The position numbers and the translations under genes were made by a program. This document shows, in pieces, positions 40,466 to 50,440 of a DNA stretch of 64,000 bases; the stretch's first letter is position 1, and each line of letters begins with the position of its first letter. The notes below the pieces were generated by a model. It saw only the letters and a program-made list of their open reading frames with translations. It was not told where the DNA came from and ran no database searches. This DNA comes from Aurantiochytrium sp. KH105 (lineage: Eukaryota > Sar > Bigyra > Thraustochytrida > Thraustochytriidae): the NCBI GenBank assembly GCA_003116975.1, contig BGKB01000222.1, positions 21,876 to 85,875 on the forward strand, read 5' to 3'.

Positions 40466-42255
40466 CCCGGTGCCGCCGCCGGGCGGTGGGTTCTTTCTCA
40501 GCGCTGCGCTCTACGCTCTCCCGTTTTGCTCTTTATTGGGCCCTTGAGCGAGCGTTCTCGCGTCGGTCGCGGGCGGCGGCAGCAGCGGGCAGCACCATTT
40601 CCATCTAGTACATCCACCAATTCATGCGACTCTGCTGGCCGCTGAAAAGACCGAAATGCCTTGCCAGGGCCGCAGAGAATCTGAAGATTGCGAACTTGCT
40701 TGGGAGCCAAGCGCCGTGGACGTGTAATCGGCGTATTTCTCAGAGTACCCTCAAGACCGCCAAAGCTCACTTGCTTGCTTGCTTGCTTGCTTGTTTGCTT
40801 GTTTGCTTGTTTGCTTGTTTGCTTGTTTGCTTGTTTGCTTGTTTGCTTGCACTGCGCCTCAGAATCCGTTCCTCCGATCGTCGGCAGTTGTAGCTCACAG
40901 CTCTGCAAGATTACTCGTCTCTTCGTGTCTCCACACGCCCGCGAGATCAGCCCGCCACTACCACTGCCACTCCCAGCTCGGCCACAATATGGCGTGAGAC
41001 CAGCCGGCCATGTCCATGTGTTCCTTGCCGGCTCCAGCGACCAAACCGCTGCTGCTGCCGGCCAGGCGCAGCGCGTGTCTCCGCTTCCGCTTCCACGCGG
41101 CTTCTGTGCTGCTCCCGGCGGCAGTGCAGGCAGCTGCAGCTAGTCTGCTCCTGCTCGTCCTGCTCGCTCCGTTCGTTCGCCTTCCGGGGCCGGCCCTGTC
41201 AGTGGCGGCACGGAGCGTGGCGGCTGGCTTCTCCACGTCCCAGCTCCGCTCCCGTCACTTTTTCTGGCCGACGGGACCATCGCGGCACGGCCGCCTCTCG
41301 CCGGCGGCCGCGACGCGACAGATCTGCCGGCAGCGGCCGCCCTGCCGGCCGACCTGGATCTCTCTCCAGCGCTCCGCGAGACGAGCGCTTGCGAGCGTCT
41401 GCGTGCGGCGCAGGCCGGCGGCCTGGGTCGAGAGCGCGCTTGCGTCAAAATACCTTGGCTCTGTCGCAGAACGAGGTCTGCGCTCGCTCGATCTTCTGAA
41501 AGAAAGCTAGGTCAAGATCGCGCCGCCGCTCTCTCTCTCAAAGGCGAGAGAAGTACGTACGATCGACCGACTCGACGGTCGTCTGCTGCTCCCCCAGCAA
41601 GCTCGCTCGCTGCGTGCGGCCGGAGCCGAGGCTCGCACGCAACGCGACGCGACGCGACGCGACGCGACGCATCGCATTCCAACGCAACGCAACGCAGCGC
41701 TGCTCCGTCGCGGTCGGCAGCGCAAGAGCGCCTCGCGCGTCCTGATCGATCTGGGCTGGCCTGCGCGCCTCTTCTTTCGTCCCTTCCATGGACCGAGCGT
41801 GGCCCGCGCGCGTCGGTTTGGAGGATCGCAACTGCGCCACCCTACGGATCCTTGCGTTCCGGCCCGTTCTCCCACCCTCTGCATGCAAGCTGCAGCGCAG
41901 ACGCTCCCGCAGTCTGCCGCGCCACCCTACGCCCGCGTCCGCTGTGGGGCGCCACCCTACGCGCCAGACGCCCCCACCCTCGCTTCGCTCGCTCGCCCCG
42001 ACTCCTCACCTCGACTCCTCGCCCGCGTCTCGCGCTGCAGCTCGCTCGCTCGCTGGCTCGCTGCCGCCTCCCCCCGGACCTCCGCGCGGCCCCCGCTCCT
42101 GCCAACGCCCGCCCGCCCTCCCGCCCGCCCGCCCGCCCGCCCGTCCTCCCGCGCCGTCACGCGGACGCGGGCCGCGCGATCGAGCCGCTTCCTGCGGACC
42201 GTTTGTTCGAAGCTGTGCTGCTGTGCTACTATCGAGTCGTCTGGCTGTCCCGGCG
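40466..42255. other. Divergent intergenic region, 1.8 kb
   Basis: Contains (TTGC)n running into (TTTGCTTG)n at 40771-40851 and GCGAC/GCAAC pentamers at 41638-41696. The CG-rich CCGCC stretch at 42060-42150 belongs to the leader of the RING-H2 gene. Open frames (for example 41010-41510 and the upstream extension of the RING gene from 41788) are compositionally biased and show no domain. Confidence 0.55.
40771..40851. repeat. Compound repeat (TTGC)n / (TTTGCTTG)n
   Basis: About five TTGC units followed by about seven TTTGCTTG octamers, read directly. Confidence 0.92.
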
Positions 42256-43878
42256 ATGCCCTTCTCCTCTTCTTCTTCTCCTCCCTTCTTCTCCTCCCAA
42301 GCTCATTCCGGGCGCGGGAATCGGAACGCGGCGGCGGCTCGCGCAGCGGCGGTAGCAGCAAACCCGCAACGCGACGCGCTCGGGCGGCGGCAGCAAGGTC
42401 GGCGGGAGCATGCGCACGGGCCGCCGGCAGGGACTGCGAGCGAGCACGGAGACAGCGGGAGCGAGGCGCGCGCGACGGCGGCGGGCAGCAGAGCCAGGAT
42501 GCCCGCGGGCAGGAGCAACAGCGGCGGGAGCGGCGCGAGCGGCGCGCCAGCGAGCGTGGTGCTGCGGCCGGAGGACCTCGTGTTTGGGTCCGAGGTAGGG
42601 ACCATGTCGTGGTCGTGGAACCCGCAGGCCCGCTTGCAGTCGAGCAACGTGCTGGCGAACGGCGAGCAGAACGGAGGCGAGGAAAACGCCGCCGCGGCGG
42701 ATACCGGCGCGGTGGATCCCGCGCTCGAGGTGCACTTTTACGAGCGCGCGGACGAGGGCCAGAGGCGCAAGCGCAACATGTTCACCCTCTGTTTCGCGCC
42801 CGAGGGTCAGCTCGTGGCGCAGCTCGTCGTCTTCGTTGCCGCCATCGTCTCGACCGCGACCGTGCTGAGCATCTTTGGGACCGGCGGCGTCGCCGGCCTT
42901 GTGCTCTGCATCGTCATGGTCTTTGCCATGTCGCTCGACCTCCTGCGCTCCCTCACGCTGGTAGCCGTGCGCCGCCTCGCGTACGCGCCCTCGGAACGCC
43001 TGCTCAGTGCCATTCTCATTAACAGCTACCTGTCCGGATGCATCGGCGCGAGCTGTGTCTTGGCCTTCGTTCTGGCCGCCGTCAGTCACGCGCCGCTCGA
43101 AGTCACCCTCCTCTTCCTTGTAGAGTGTCTCGTCTTTCTCCTCTGCTTTGGGTGGTATTACGCGGTCGTTTCCATTCTACAGCCTCTCAGCGCTGGGCTC
43201 TTTTTCCCCATTTGGCTCGTCCTCGTGCCTCTCAAGTACATTCTCAATTTTCGTACAGAGAGACCGGAACCCGAGCCCACGGTCATTGTCACACAGGCGG
43301 ACGTCGACGAGTCGATGCCCTCCTCTGAGTTTGACAGTGCTGCGCCCGCGTCCGAGTGTGCTATCTGTATCGTCGACTTTGAGGTCGGCGACCCCGTGCG
43401 CACACTGCCATGCAAGCATACCTTTCACCGGGAGTGCATCGACCCCTGGTTTCTCTCCAACCACACCACCTGTCCCTCATGCCGCGCGCCTTTTCGGGAA
43501 GAGGCCGAGGCACAGGACGAAAAGCCCGTTGCCGTGGACACTGACACTGACACGGACGCCGAGAGTGATGGTCTTCGCAGACACGAAAGCGAGGAATCGG
43601 GCAGCGAGCAAGAAGGCACCACCGATGAAGACGAGGACATCGAGGCCCAGACAACTCGCCCCGCACCTTCCGGGGATGCTGACGAGGTCGTCGTCGTCGT
43701 GCGTGTCGATGGCGACAGTAACGATGACGCCACCGCTGATTCCGCCGTCGCTGCTGATTCCGCCGTCGCTGCTGATTCCGCCATCGCCGCTGGCTCCGCC
43801 GTCGCCGCTGACTCCACCGTCGCCGCTTCCGGGACCACAGATGTTGCCTCCTCGTGTCCTGCGCAGGCTTCGTCTTGA
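42256..43878 (+). CDS. Multi-TM RING-H2 E3 ubiquitin ligase
   Basis: 540 residues from the ATG at 42256; the frame is open to 41788 but the extra part is only Pro/Arg/Ala-rich. About four TM segments lie between residues 185 and 325: VAQLVVFVAAIVSTATVLSI, GGVAGLVLCIVMVFAMSLDL, ILINSYLSGCIGASCVLAFV, VECLVFLLCFGWYYAVVSIL, with a further hydrophobic stretch AGLFFPIWLVLVPLKYIL. A canonical RING-H2 follows at about 368-410: CAIC, CKHTFHREC, CPSC (C-x2-C-x14-C-x-H-x2-H-x2-C-x10-C-x2-C). The tail is acidic and ends in five near-copies of an AADSAV hexapeptide encoded by an 18-bp tandem repeat (43735-43830). Probably an endomembrane ubiquitin ligase; the partner is unknown. Confidence 0.82.
   Translation: MPFSSSSSPPFFSSQAHSGRGNRNAAAARAAAVAANPQRDALGRRQQGRREHAHGPPAGTASEHGDSGSEARATAAGSRARMPAGRSNSGGSGASGAPASVVLRPEDLVFGSEVGTMSWSWNPQARLQSSNVLANGEQNGGEENAAAADTGAVDPALEVHFYERADEGQRRKRNMFTLCFAPEGQLVAQLVVFVAAIVSTATVLSIFGTGGVAGLVLCIVMVFAMSLDLLRSLTLVAVRRLAYAPSERLLSAILINSYLSGCIGASCVLAFVLAAVSHAPLEVTLLFLVECLVFLLCFGWYYAVVSILQPLSAGLFFPIWLVLVPLKYILNFRTERPEPEPTVIVTQADVDESMPSSEFDSAAPASECAICIVDFEVGDPVRTLPCKHTFHRECIDPWFLSNHTTCPSCRAPFREEAEAQDEKPVAVDTDTDTDAESDGLRRHESEESGSEQEGTTDEDEDIEAQTTRPAPSGDADEVVVVVRVDGDSNDDATADSAVAADSAVAADSAIAAGSAVAADSTVAASGTTDVASSCPAQASS
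43735..43830. repeat. 18-bp coding tandem repeat (about 5 copies)
   Basis: Units of the form TCCGCCGTCGCTGCTGAT with a few substitutions, in frame with the RING-H2 gene, encode repeated Ala-Ala-Asp-Ser-Ala-Val. Confidence 0.85.
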
Positions 43879-44753
43879 GACAGATGAAAGAAAAGGGCAT
43901 GCATACATCCAGCATTCGCGCTGCCGCTCGAATGTGTCGCATTTCTTTCCTTCTTCGTCTTGAATTTTTTTACACCGTTACATTCTCTTGTGACCTATTC
44001 TTCCCATCCGCAATATCTCACAAGCTACATCAACCAGCAAGGTTGGAGGGAAGAAAGGTTATTTATTAGCACGCCGTTCTGAAGATGTCTGACATTCTCG
44101 GAACAGCGTAATCGACTGACGAGAGGCAGTCTTGTCTTTATATTGTCTCCTCTCAACAAAGGCGCAGCCGAAATTCGCACGGGTGCGCCTTTTCCCTGTA
44201 TTCGAAACTATTCATCCCCCCGTGCTTCGACCAAACTTCTTTTTCCATTGGAAGAAGCACACTTACGGGGAATCTCTCATTCTCTCCCTTCGAGTAAAAA
44301 ATGTAGAAAGTTATCAGTAGTAAAATTAGTCTTTACTCTTTGTTCTTCCCAAAGGCGTTTTTCTGGTTTTTTCCGATGTCGAGCCGTCAAGGCTGGCTTC
44401 AAAAAGTTGAGTACACGAAAGGACATAAAGCAAGGAAGATGGAATCGGCGTCAAACGCCTTTCAAGTGCGTTTCTTGAGCACACATTTTTCTTCTTGAAA
44501 GGAAGGGGAAATGAATTGACGCCACGATCTCATCAAAAAATTGCGTTTCTTAACCTTAATCTCGGTCGCAGACAAGTGCGAATTTAATCACCGTGTTTCG
44601 CCGATTTCGTTGCGGGAGTAAATCAAATCTTGGCCATGAACTTGCTCGTTACAACAAAGTGTCCACGCTTTGCTCTCGATCTCATGCTTGCACTGCTCCG
44701 CATCGCACCGCATCGCACCGCACCACACCGCACTGCTCTGTAAAAGCGCCGCC
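43879..44753. other. Convergent intergenic spacer, 875 bp
   Basis: AT-richer than the surroundings. CGCAC/CGCAT pentamers lie at 44697-44733 next to the 3' end of the UGM gene. No gene or structural RNA is recognised. Confidence 0.5.
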
Positions 44754-47255
44754 TCACACAAAGCTGAAAAAAAGGCAGTACCAGTACGAGCGCATAATCT
44801 GCGCGGAAAGTCCAGTAGGACGTTCGCGGAGACTCGGGATAAAGTGATCGTAGATTTTCGTACGATGCACCGTCAACATGCGACGGAGAATGGCGTCTGT
44901 CGCCGTAAAGGCAGACGTCGGCATGCGGGGACAGCGCTCGGGAGCACCCATTTCCCCAAACAACATGCGCATCACCTTGCTTGACTCCGCGGCCTGGCCA
45001 TGGATGCTCTGCGGAGCAAAGTTAAGCCCGGAGCTGCCAAGAGGAAGAACGTGCAAGAGTCCCGCGCGCGAACCCTGTGCGTCAATCTTGGAAAACTCAT
45101 CCGAGACAACCCACGAGCTATCGCCCGAGGGACGCGGCACAGCGCGAATATTTTGCGAAAAAACACGAGGCTGCGAGGCGCGCGAGCGTTGCTTTTGAAA
45201 GAGATGCTTGGCCTGCAGGTCAAGCGCCGATGACAGCGAAGGGATCATTTCCGACGCCACGAGCGCATCGAGAAAGACGTTGACGTCACCAAAGGCAAAA
45301 CTATGCGCCGAGAGATGCTCCAGCCAAACGAGCTCAATGCTCGCAGTCGGCGCAATATTGCGCACAATGATGCCCTTACCCAGCCGGGTGTCGTGACCAC
45401 AGCCAGCTTTGGAAAGAGCGCTGCGAAGCGTGGCGAGCAAGCTGTTGTCCAAGTTACGGTCCATGTTGTAGAAAAAGAGCGTGTTGCGCACTCGCGATGC
45501 GCCTCCAGCATGCTTCCACGTCGGACTCGCGCACAGATCCCCAATCCAGGAAAAGTCGCTCATACCCTTGCGAAGGGCCACCACGTAGTGGACGTCCATG
45601 TCGTCCTCACTGGGAATCTTGGCCTCGGCCAGCGCAGCGTCCAGACGCGAGCGCCCTTCCAGCTTGACGTAGAGGTCAAGGGCGTTCTGGATAGCATCAT
45701 CCATGTTAAAGTACTTGTAGTTCGCGAGACGACCCACAAAGTGCACATTGTTGACCTCTTCTTCGTCCTTGGCGAGCTCGCGGTACTTTTCAAAGTGCTG
45801 CTGGTTCTCCTCGGTGGGAAAAGGATAGTATGGCTCCGCGCCATCCTTGATGTCGGTCGAGTACTCTCGGATAAGCACAGACTGCGCCGAATCTTGGTGA
45901 TACATGTGCTTGTACTCGGCTGTGCGCGTGTGATTGCCGTCGCGGAATTGCGGGAAATTGACCACAAAGGCAGGTTGGTGGACACTCGGCTCGGGTACGA
46001 CAACAGTCTCAAATTTGATGGAACGGTACTGGAGCGGCTTGAGATCGACTCCGCGGTTTCGGAAGAACTGGTCAATCTGGCCAGTGAAAAAGGTCTTTTC
46101 GAACTTGAGCTTGGCGAATTGCTCATGCTTGAGCATCGCAAAGTAGTCCGTCGACGTAAACACGCGAATATTCGGATGGTCGAGTGCCTCCTCGAACCAC
46201 CGCGTGTACCCATCAGCAGGCAGAGCCTGGTGCTTGTCGTTGGGAAAGTAGCGGTCGTCCCAGTCTTGACGCACGGGGATGCGCGAGAGCACAACAGGAC
46301 CCAGATCCTCGGGATACACGTTCCACTGCTTCTTGGTGTATTCCTTGAAGAGCTTGTTGTACAAGCGCTCGCCGACGCGGCCCATGCCAACCTCGCGCGA
46401 GTTCTTGGCCGTCGCAACGTCAACCTCGCCCACGGGACTGCTGCGCCTCTCGCGAGAGAGCCAATCGGCCATGGCGCTCACCGAGTCCACGTTCTCACCC
46501 AAAATTGCATTCACCGTGTCAATGTTGACAGGAATCGGCACAAGCTTGCCGTCGACACGACCCACCACACGATGCTCGTACGGTGTCCACTCGGAGAACC
46601 GATGCACATACTTCCAGACGTCCTCTTTACCCGTGTGGAAAAGATGGGCGCCGTACAGGTTGACGAGAATGCCAGTGCGCTGCTCGTGGAAATCGTAGCA
46701 GTTGCCGCCAATGTGCGGGCGACGCTCAATAATGAGCACCTTTTTCCCGTGCTTACGGGCGTACAAGTCGGCAAGGACGGTGCCCGAGAGACCGGCACCA
46801 ACAATGAGAATGTCATAGCCCTGCATTTCTTGCATGGTCAAGACATCGGGAAACTGTTCGGCAGCGAGTTCAATCACTGTCGACGCCTTTGTTTGCGTGC
46901 GCGGCGTGTACGCAACGGGGGTTTCCTCTGCTTCAACTCCAGAGACAGAGTTCGCCGCGGCCGAGACCGAGGACTGAAATCTACGTGAAAGTGATCCAGG
47001 GTTCTTGCCGGTCAGCTCGCATGGCATACTGCTCAAGGTGAGGCCTCGAAGGTGCCAGGTAAACACGACGGACCCGAGCAAGAGCGCGAGCACCTTCCAC
47101 GGTCCGAATTTCCACGAGCGAAAACCCGTCGAGGTTTGCGACGACGAAATGTGCAAGCGTGCTGGCGTTGGGTGCATTCTGCTCGAGGGCGAGCGACGCG
47201 TCGGCAGGTTTCCACCATGACCGGAGTCGCTTCGCGCGCGGCGTTCAATCCCCAT
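44754..47255 (-). CDS. Membrane-anchored UDP-galactopyranose mutase with additional C-terminal DUF3431-like domain
   Basis: 833 residues, single exon, ATG at 47255. One TM segment at about 52-70 (GPWKVLALLLGSVVFTWHL) predicts a type II Golgi/ER protein. The UGM domain spans about 145-540: FAD-binding ILIVGAGLSGTVLADLYA and IERRPHIGGNCYD, then LYGAHLFHTGKEDVW, YEHRVVGRVDGKLVPIPVN, KLFKEYTKKQW and VHFVGRLANYKYFNMDDAI. The enzyme converts UDP-galactopyranose to UDP-galactofuranose. The blocks resemble bacterial Glf more than the divergent fungal/trypanosomal enzymes. The last 270 residues (from DMDVHYVVALRKGMSDFSWI) form an extra domain whose VRNTLFFYNM...NIAPTASIELVWLEHL...VNVFLDAL pattern resembles DUF3431; that call is tentative. 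UGM is normally about 370-510 residues, so this is a real extension. Confidence 0.85.
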   Translation of the reverse strand: MGIERRARSDSGHGGNLPTRRSPSSRMHPTPARLHISSSQTSTGFRSWKFGPWKVLALLLGSVVFTWHLRGLTLSSMPCELTGKNPGSLSRRFQSSVSAAANSVSGVEAEETPVAYTPRTQTKASTVIELAAEQFPDVLTMQEMQGYDILIVGAGLSGTVLADLYARKHGKKVLIIERRPHIGGNCYDFHEQRTGILVNLYGAHLFHTGKEDVWKYVHRFSEWTPYEHRVVGRVDGKLVPIPVNIDTVNAILGENVDSVSAMADWLSRERRSSPVGEVDVATAKNSREVGMGRVGERLYNKLFKEYTKKQWNVYPEDLGPVVLSRIPVRQDWDDRYFPNDKHQALPADGYTRWFEEALDHPNIRVFTSTDYFAMLKHEQFAKLKFEKTFFTGQIDQFFRNRGVDLKPLQYRSIKFETVVVPEPSVHQPAFVVNFPQFRDGNHTRTAEYKHMYHQDSAQSVLIREYSTDIKDGAEPYYPFPTEENQQHFEKYRELAKDEEEVNNVHFVGRLANYKYFNMDDAIQNALDLYVKLEGRSRLDAALAEAKIPSEDDMDVHYVVALRKGMSDFSWIGDLCASPTWKHAGGASRVRNTLFFYNMDRNLDNSLLATLRSALSKAGCGHDTRLGKGIIVRNIAPTASIELVWLEHLSAHSFAFGDVNVFLDALVASEMIPSLSSALDLQAKHLFQKQRSRASQPRVFSQNIRAVPRPSGDSSWVVSDEFSKIDAQGSRAGLLHVLPLGSSGLNFAPQSIHGQAAESSKVMRMLFGEMGAPERCPRMPTSAFTATDAILRRMLTVHRTKIYDHFIPSLRERPTGLSAQIMRSYWYCLFFSFV

Positions 47256-47664
47256 CCTGTTGATCTAATCGGCTGGCGCTTCGGGCGGGGCCGACTCCAG
47301 CCAGCAAGCTCTGCGAGAGCGAAGAAAAGCGCTTCCGCGTCTGCGTGCGCTGGTGCCAGCCTGGGTGTGTTCACCTCGAGCTGGCCCTGCAGGCCGGTGA
47401 TGAACGAGATGCGGAGCTCGCGGACACGTGCACGCTCACTCGACAAGCACGCGTATCTCACGCTCGGGCCCTGCGCCTTGAGGCGCGGAGCTGTACCCGC
47501 CGCGGCCTGCCTCGCTCCAGCTGGCTGTTCCCGCCTTCGCGCGCTGCGCGAGGCCGAGCAATCGTGTTTGCTTGCTGGGCTTGCACTTGTCCTGCATCAA
47601 GAAAAACAGTAAAAAAAAAAACACACTGTTAACAGGCCTAGGCTAGGAAGAAGCAGGCCAAGGG

Positions 47665-47677
47665 AAAAAAAAAAAAA
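47665..47677 (-). terminator. RNA polymerase III terminator of tRNA-Phe
   Basis: A run of 13 T on the minus strand (A13 on plus) begins 4 bases past the tRNA 3' end, as expected for Pol III termination. Confidence 0.85.
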
Positions 47678-47681
47678 GAAA

Positions 47682-47705
47682 TGCGGTTTCCGCGGATCGA
47701 ACGCA

Positions 47706-47738
<33 letters not shown>

Positions 47739-47754
47739 CCTGAGCTAAAACCGC
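47682..47754 (-). tRNA. trnF-GAA: tRNA-Phe (GAA)
   Basis: Read on the minus strand it folds as a full cloverleaf of 73 nt. The acceptor stem GCGGTTT pairs with AAACCGC plus discriminator A. The D arm is AGCTCAGGTGGGAGAGC. The anticodon arm TCAGA-CTGAAGA-TCTGA has anticodon GAA after T33. The T arm contains GTTCGATC. No intron and no encoded CCA. The internal A-box and B-box are intact. Confidence 0.95.
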
Positions 47755-48102
47755 CCTTGCGCAACTTGCGCTGCTGGATGGTAATCGACCGCCTGCGGCT
47801 GTTTTTCTTGCTGGCAGCCACGATGCGCGAGCTCAACCAGAACTTTGGCTTCCGTGGTTGGTTGATCGATGCGCGGCTTGGGCCGCAGGCGTGATCATGA
47901 GAGGGACGGCGTGCACGGGATGACACGGCTCCGGCGTGCGGACTGTCTACTGCTGCGTGCAGGTTCTGATTTGCGAGGTCGGAGATGCCGTGCCATCCAT
48001 AGCTTAGTTTCCTTCTTTTTTTTTTTTTTCCACGGAGGAAGCGTCGCGAAGCGTTTTTTTTTACAATAGGTTCGAGAGGTTCGGGCGAACTCGGAGGCGG
48101 AG

Positions 48103-49944
48103 ATGACGCGAGGCCAAACCAAGAACTTCTTCTGCAAGGCCTGCGCGGTGCACGGGGAGCGCCCGGGCGCGGTGCCCGGGTCCCGGAGTCCTCGGCGCGT
48201 CTCGGGCGGCTGTCCGTCGCACTGGCTCGAGTGGGTCCGCGGGTGCTGGGGACGGGTCATGGCCACCAGCAGCAAGAATGGTGGGCCTCGCCGCACTCGC
48301 GAGACCACTGGCGGTGGTCCTGGTCCCACCGAGGCACTTGCGCTGGCGCAGAAGACGCACAAGAAGGCCCGGGGGGAGAGAGGGACGAGTGGACAACACG
48401 GCGCCTCCGAGGGGCGCGGGCCAGCTCGTAGCGGCAAGTCTCGCCACCGGCCGAAAGCGAAGAAGACTGTCGAAGAAGAAGAAGAAGAAGAAGAAGAACG
48501 AGCAGAAAAGGGCTTGGAGCGAGGAGTCAAACTCGCCATGAATGAAAACGCCGCAGCGGGAGAACATTTTTCTCAAGAAGACCACATCCGGAAAATGGAG
48601 CGCAAGAGAAAGAAAGGCAAGAAACGGCGAAAGCTTCGCTTGAGCACAAGCCACGAGTTAGATGCAACGTCAACTCCATCAATGTCAAAACGAAAGCGCC
48701 CGAACGAAGGCGCGATCGACGAGACTTCCGAGACCAAGCAGATCAAAATGGAGCGATCCGACGAGGACGAGGACTCCTTTGAAGCGCAATATTCTCGCTG
48801 GCTAGCCGCAGTCCCTTACCTAGAAGATCGAACTTCAGCGCCCTCGGAGTACCCTCTGGGCAGCAAGGATCCCTCTCGGCAGCTTTGCGGCGTGCCGAAA
48901 TGCAATGGGACGGCTCGATTCAAAGGCCTCTGCCGAATACATGGAGGCCGCGAGCCGTGCAGCGTCCCTGGCTGCAAGCGGTCTGCCAAGGCCTATGGAA
49001 AGTGTAAAGAGCACAAGTTCAGGTGGTGTGCGGTCAAAAAATGCGATCAAGGTGCCGAGGAGAATGGCGTGTGCAAGGAACATCAAGGCATCAAGGTGAC
49101 TAAAGCCATGATTGCCCTCGCCAATTTTCCAGGTCGAAGGTACGCCGACGTCCAGATTGCCGAATTGCGAAAAAGGCAAAAAATTATGGACACACGTACT
49201 TACCGTCTGTGGCCCGTAAGAACATGCTGTGTTCACAAATGTGAACGGCCAAATCGACCGGGGTTTTTGAAATGCCAACGGCATCTTATACTTTTCAAAT
49301 GTAGCTTTGACACCTGTATGAGGACTGCGATTTATCGAAAGCTGTATTGCGCTGATCACGAGCATCTAAACTCGAGGCGGTCCGAATGCGTCGACAAGGC
49401 CTCTCGAGATTTCCTCGCTTCTATCGGGAAGAAGATTGAGAAATTTGATGCAGACCTCGCTGCCACGGATCGACCTTGTGCTTTTCCGCACTGTACGGCG
49501 TATGCGCGTTCAGGGTTCAGCAAGTGTCGGGAACACCTCGTTCTGTTCACGTGCCTTGCGCCTTCCTGTCCAAGGCTCGGAGTGCATGCAGGAGATCACT
49601 GCATACAACATCTGGACAATAGCGGGAGCCTTCAAGCTAACGAGCAATTTCAGTGCTCGAAGAACGGATGCACGAATCCTGTCCGTCGAGCGCGTGCAAA
49701 GTATTGTGTATGTCACAGAGAAACTTGTGTCGTCACCGACTGTGATAGGAATGCAAATTTCAACGGGTTATGCAGTACGCACGGGGTCGAGTGCATCGAA
49801 GCGACTTGCAAGAAAAGAGCTGTCATCGAAGGGCGGTGTAGCATTTGTCACTCCGTCAAAGTGTTTCTAAACGCAGAAAGCAGGACCGGCACCTATCACG
49901 AGAACATGCGGAAAATCGCTCCCACATTTCTATACCGGTTATAA
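48103..49944 (+). CDS. Protein with about ten WRKY19-like Cys/His zinc units
   Basis: 613 residues, single exon. The first 200 residues are basic and low-complexity with a Glu run (GAAGAA repeats, 48470-48500) and several Lys/Arg clusters that could be nuclear signals. From about residue 260 there are ten tandem units of roughly C-x4-C-x(10-11)-C-x2-H: for example LCGVPKCNGTARFKGLCRIH, PCSVPGCKRSAKAYGKCKEH, PCAFPHCTAYARSGFSKCREH, and finally ECIEATCKKRAVIEGRCSIC. This repeat type is known from the zinc finger attached to plant WRKY19-type proteins and is expanded in oomycetes and related protists. The WRKY domain itself is absent. Probable nucleic-acid-binding or transcription regulator; the role is inferred. 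Confidence 0.75.
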   Translation: MTRGQTKNFFCKACAVHGERPGAVPGSRSPRRVSGGCPSHWLEWVRGCWGRVMATSSKNGGPRRTRETTGGGPGPTEALALAQKTHKKARGERGTSGQHGASEGRGPARSGKSRHRPKAKKTVEEEEEEEEERAEKGLERGVKLAMNENAAAGEHFSQEDHIRKMERKRKKGKKRRKLRLSTSHELDATSTPSMSKRKRPNEGAIDETSETKQIKMERSDEDEDSFEAQYSRWLAAVPYLEDRTSAPSEYPLGSKDPSRQLCGVPKCNGTARFKGLCRIHGGREPCSVPGCKRSAKAYGKCKEHKFRWCAVKKCDQGAEENGVCKEHQGIKVTKAMIALANFPGRRYADVQIAELRKRQKIMDTRTYRLWPVRTCCVHKCERPNRPGFLKCQRHLILFKCSFDTCMRTAIYRKLYCADHEHLNSRRSECVDKASRDFLASIGKKIEKFDADLAATDRPCAFPHCTAYARSGFSKCREHLVLFTCLAPSCPRLGVHAGDHCIQHLDNSGSLQANEQFQCSKNGCTNPVRRARAKYCVCHRETCVVTDCDRNANFNGLCSTHGVECIEATCKKRAVIEGRCSICHSVKVFLNAESRTGTYHENMRKIAPTFLYRL

Positions 49945-50440
49945 CGGCACACTTCCCTTGAGGCCTAGGCCCCTAGTCCGTTTCCCTTTGGTGAACGTTC
50001 GGCATTCATGTGTGTGATTCACTTGTCAAAGTGATTGTGCTGCAATGATCATTCTTCAGGTGTGCAACAACTCGGCCTAGCCTAGCTGGTCATGACGCTG
50101 AAATCGAGCTGCACATCTGAACGATGTTTTTCTAAAAGCTGAACACTAATTGCGCATCTGAAAAGCTTGACCAGCAGCTGGCTGCACATCTGAACGATGA
50201 TCAAGGTGCGGATGCTCTTTCGCACGATGTTATCCCTCAATCAGAGGATAGCAAAGAAAAATTGCCCTCGGTTGCGCCCCAAGTTCATCCGAATGCTCGC
50301 AAGTTAGTAGTCATCAAAACACAACAATTTATTCTATGAGTTAGAAATAGTAATCATGCAGAGCAAGAGCGAGAGCGAGAGCGAAAGCAAGAACGATTCT
50401 CCGAATCACAAGTAGAGATGTCCGTTCAAGTCGTCTTCAC
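49945..50440. other. Convergent intergenic spacer, 496 bp
   Basis: Contains an exact 19-bp direct repeat (50108-50126 and 50181-50199) with a weaker third copy between, and a (GAGAGC)n stretch at 50365-50392. No gene is seen. Confidence 0.5.

Larger units (their letters stand above)
47256..48102. other. Divergent intergenic region containing a tRNA gene
   Basis: Upstream region of both the UGM gene and the zinc-unit protein. The only recognisable element is tRNA-Phe at 47682-47754. A-runs lie at 47611-47620 and 47665-47677, T-runs at 48017-48030 and 48055-48062. Confidence 0.6.

Noticed and set aside
41788-42255. N-terminal extension of the RING-H2 protein from an upstream ATG
   Set aside because: The extra 156 residues are Pro/Arg/Ala low-complexity; the ATG at 42256 gives a normal start. 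It cannot be fully excluded.
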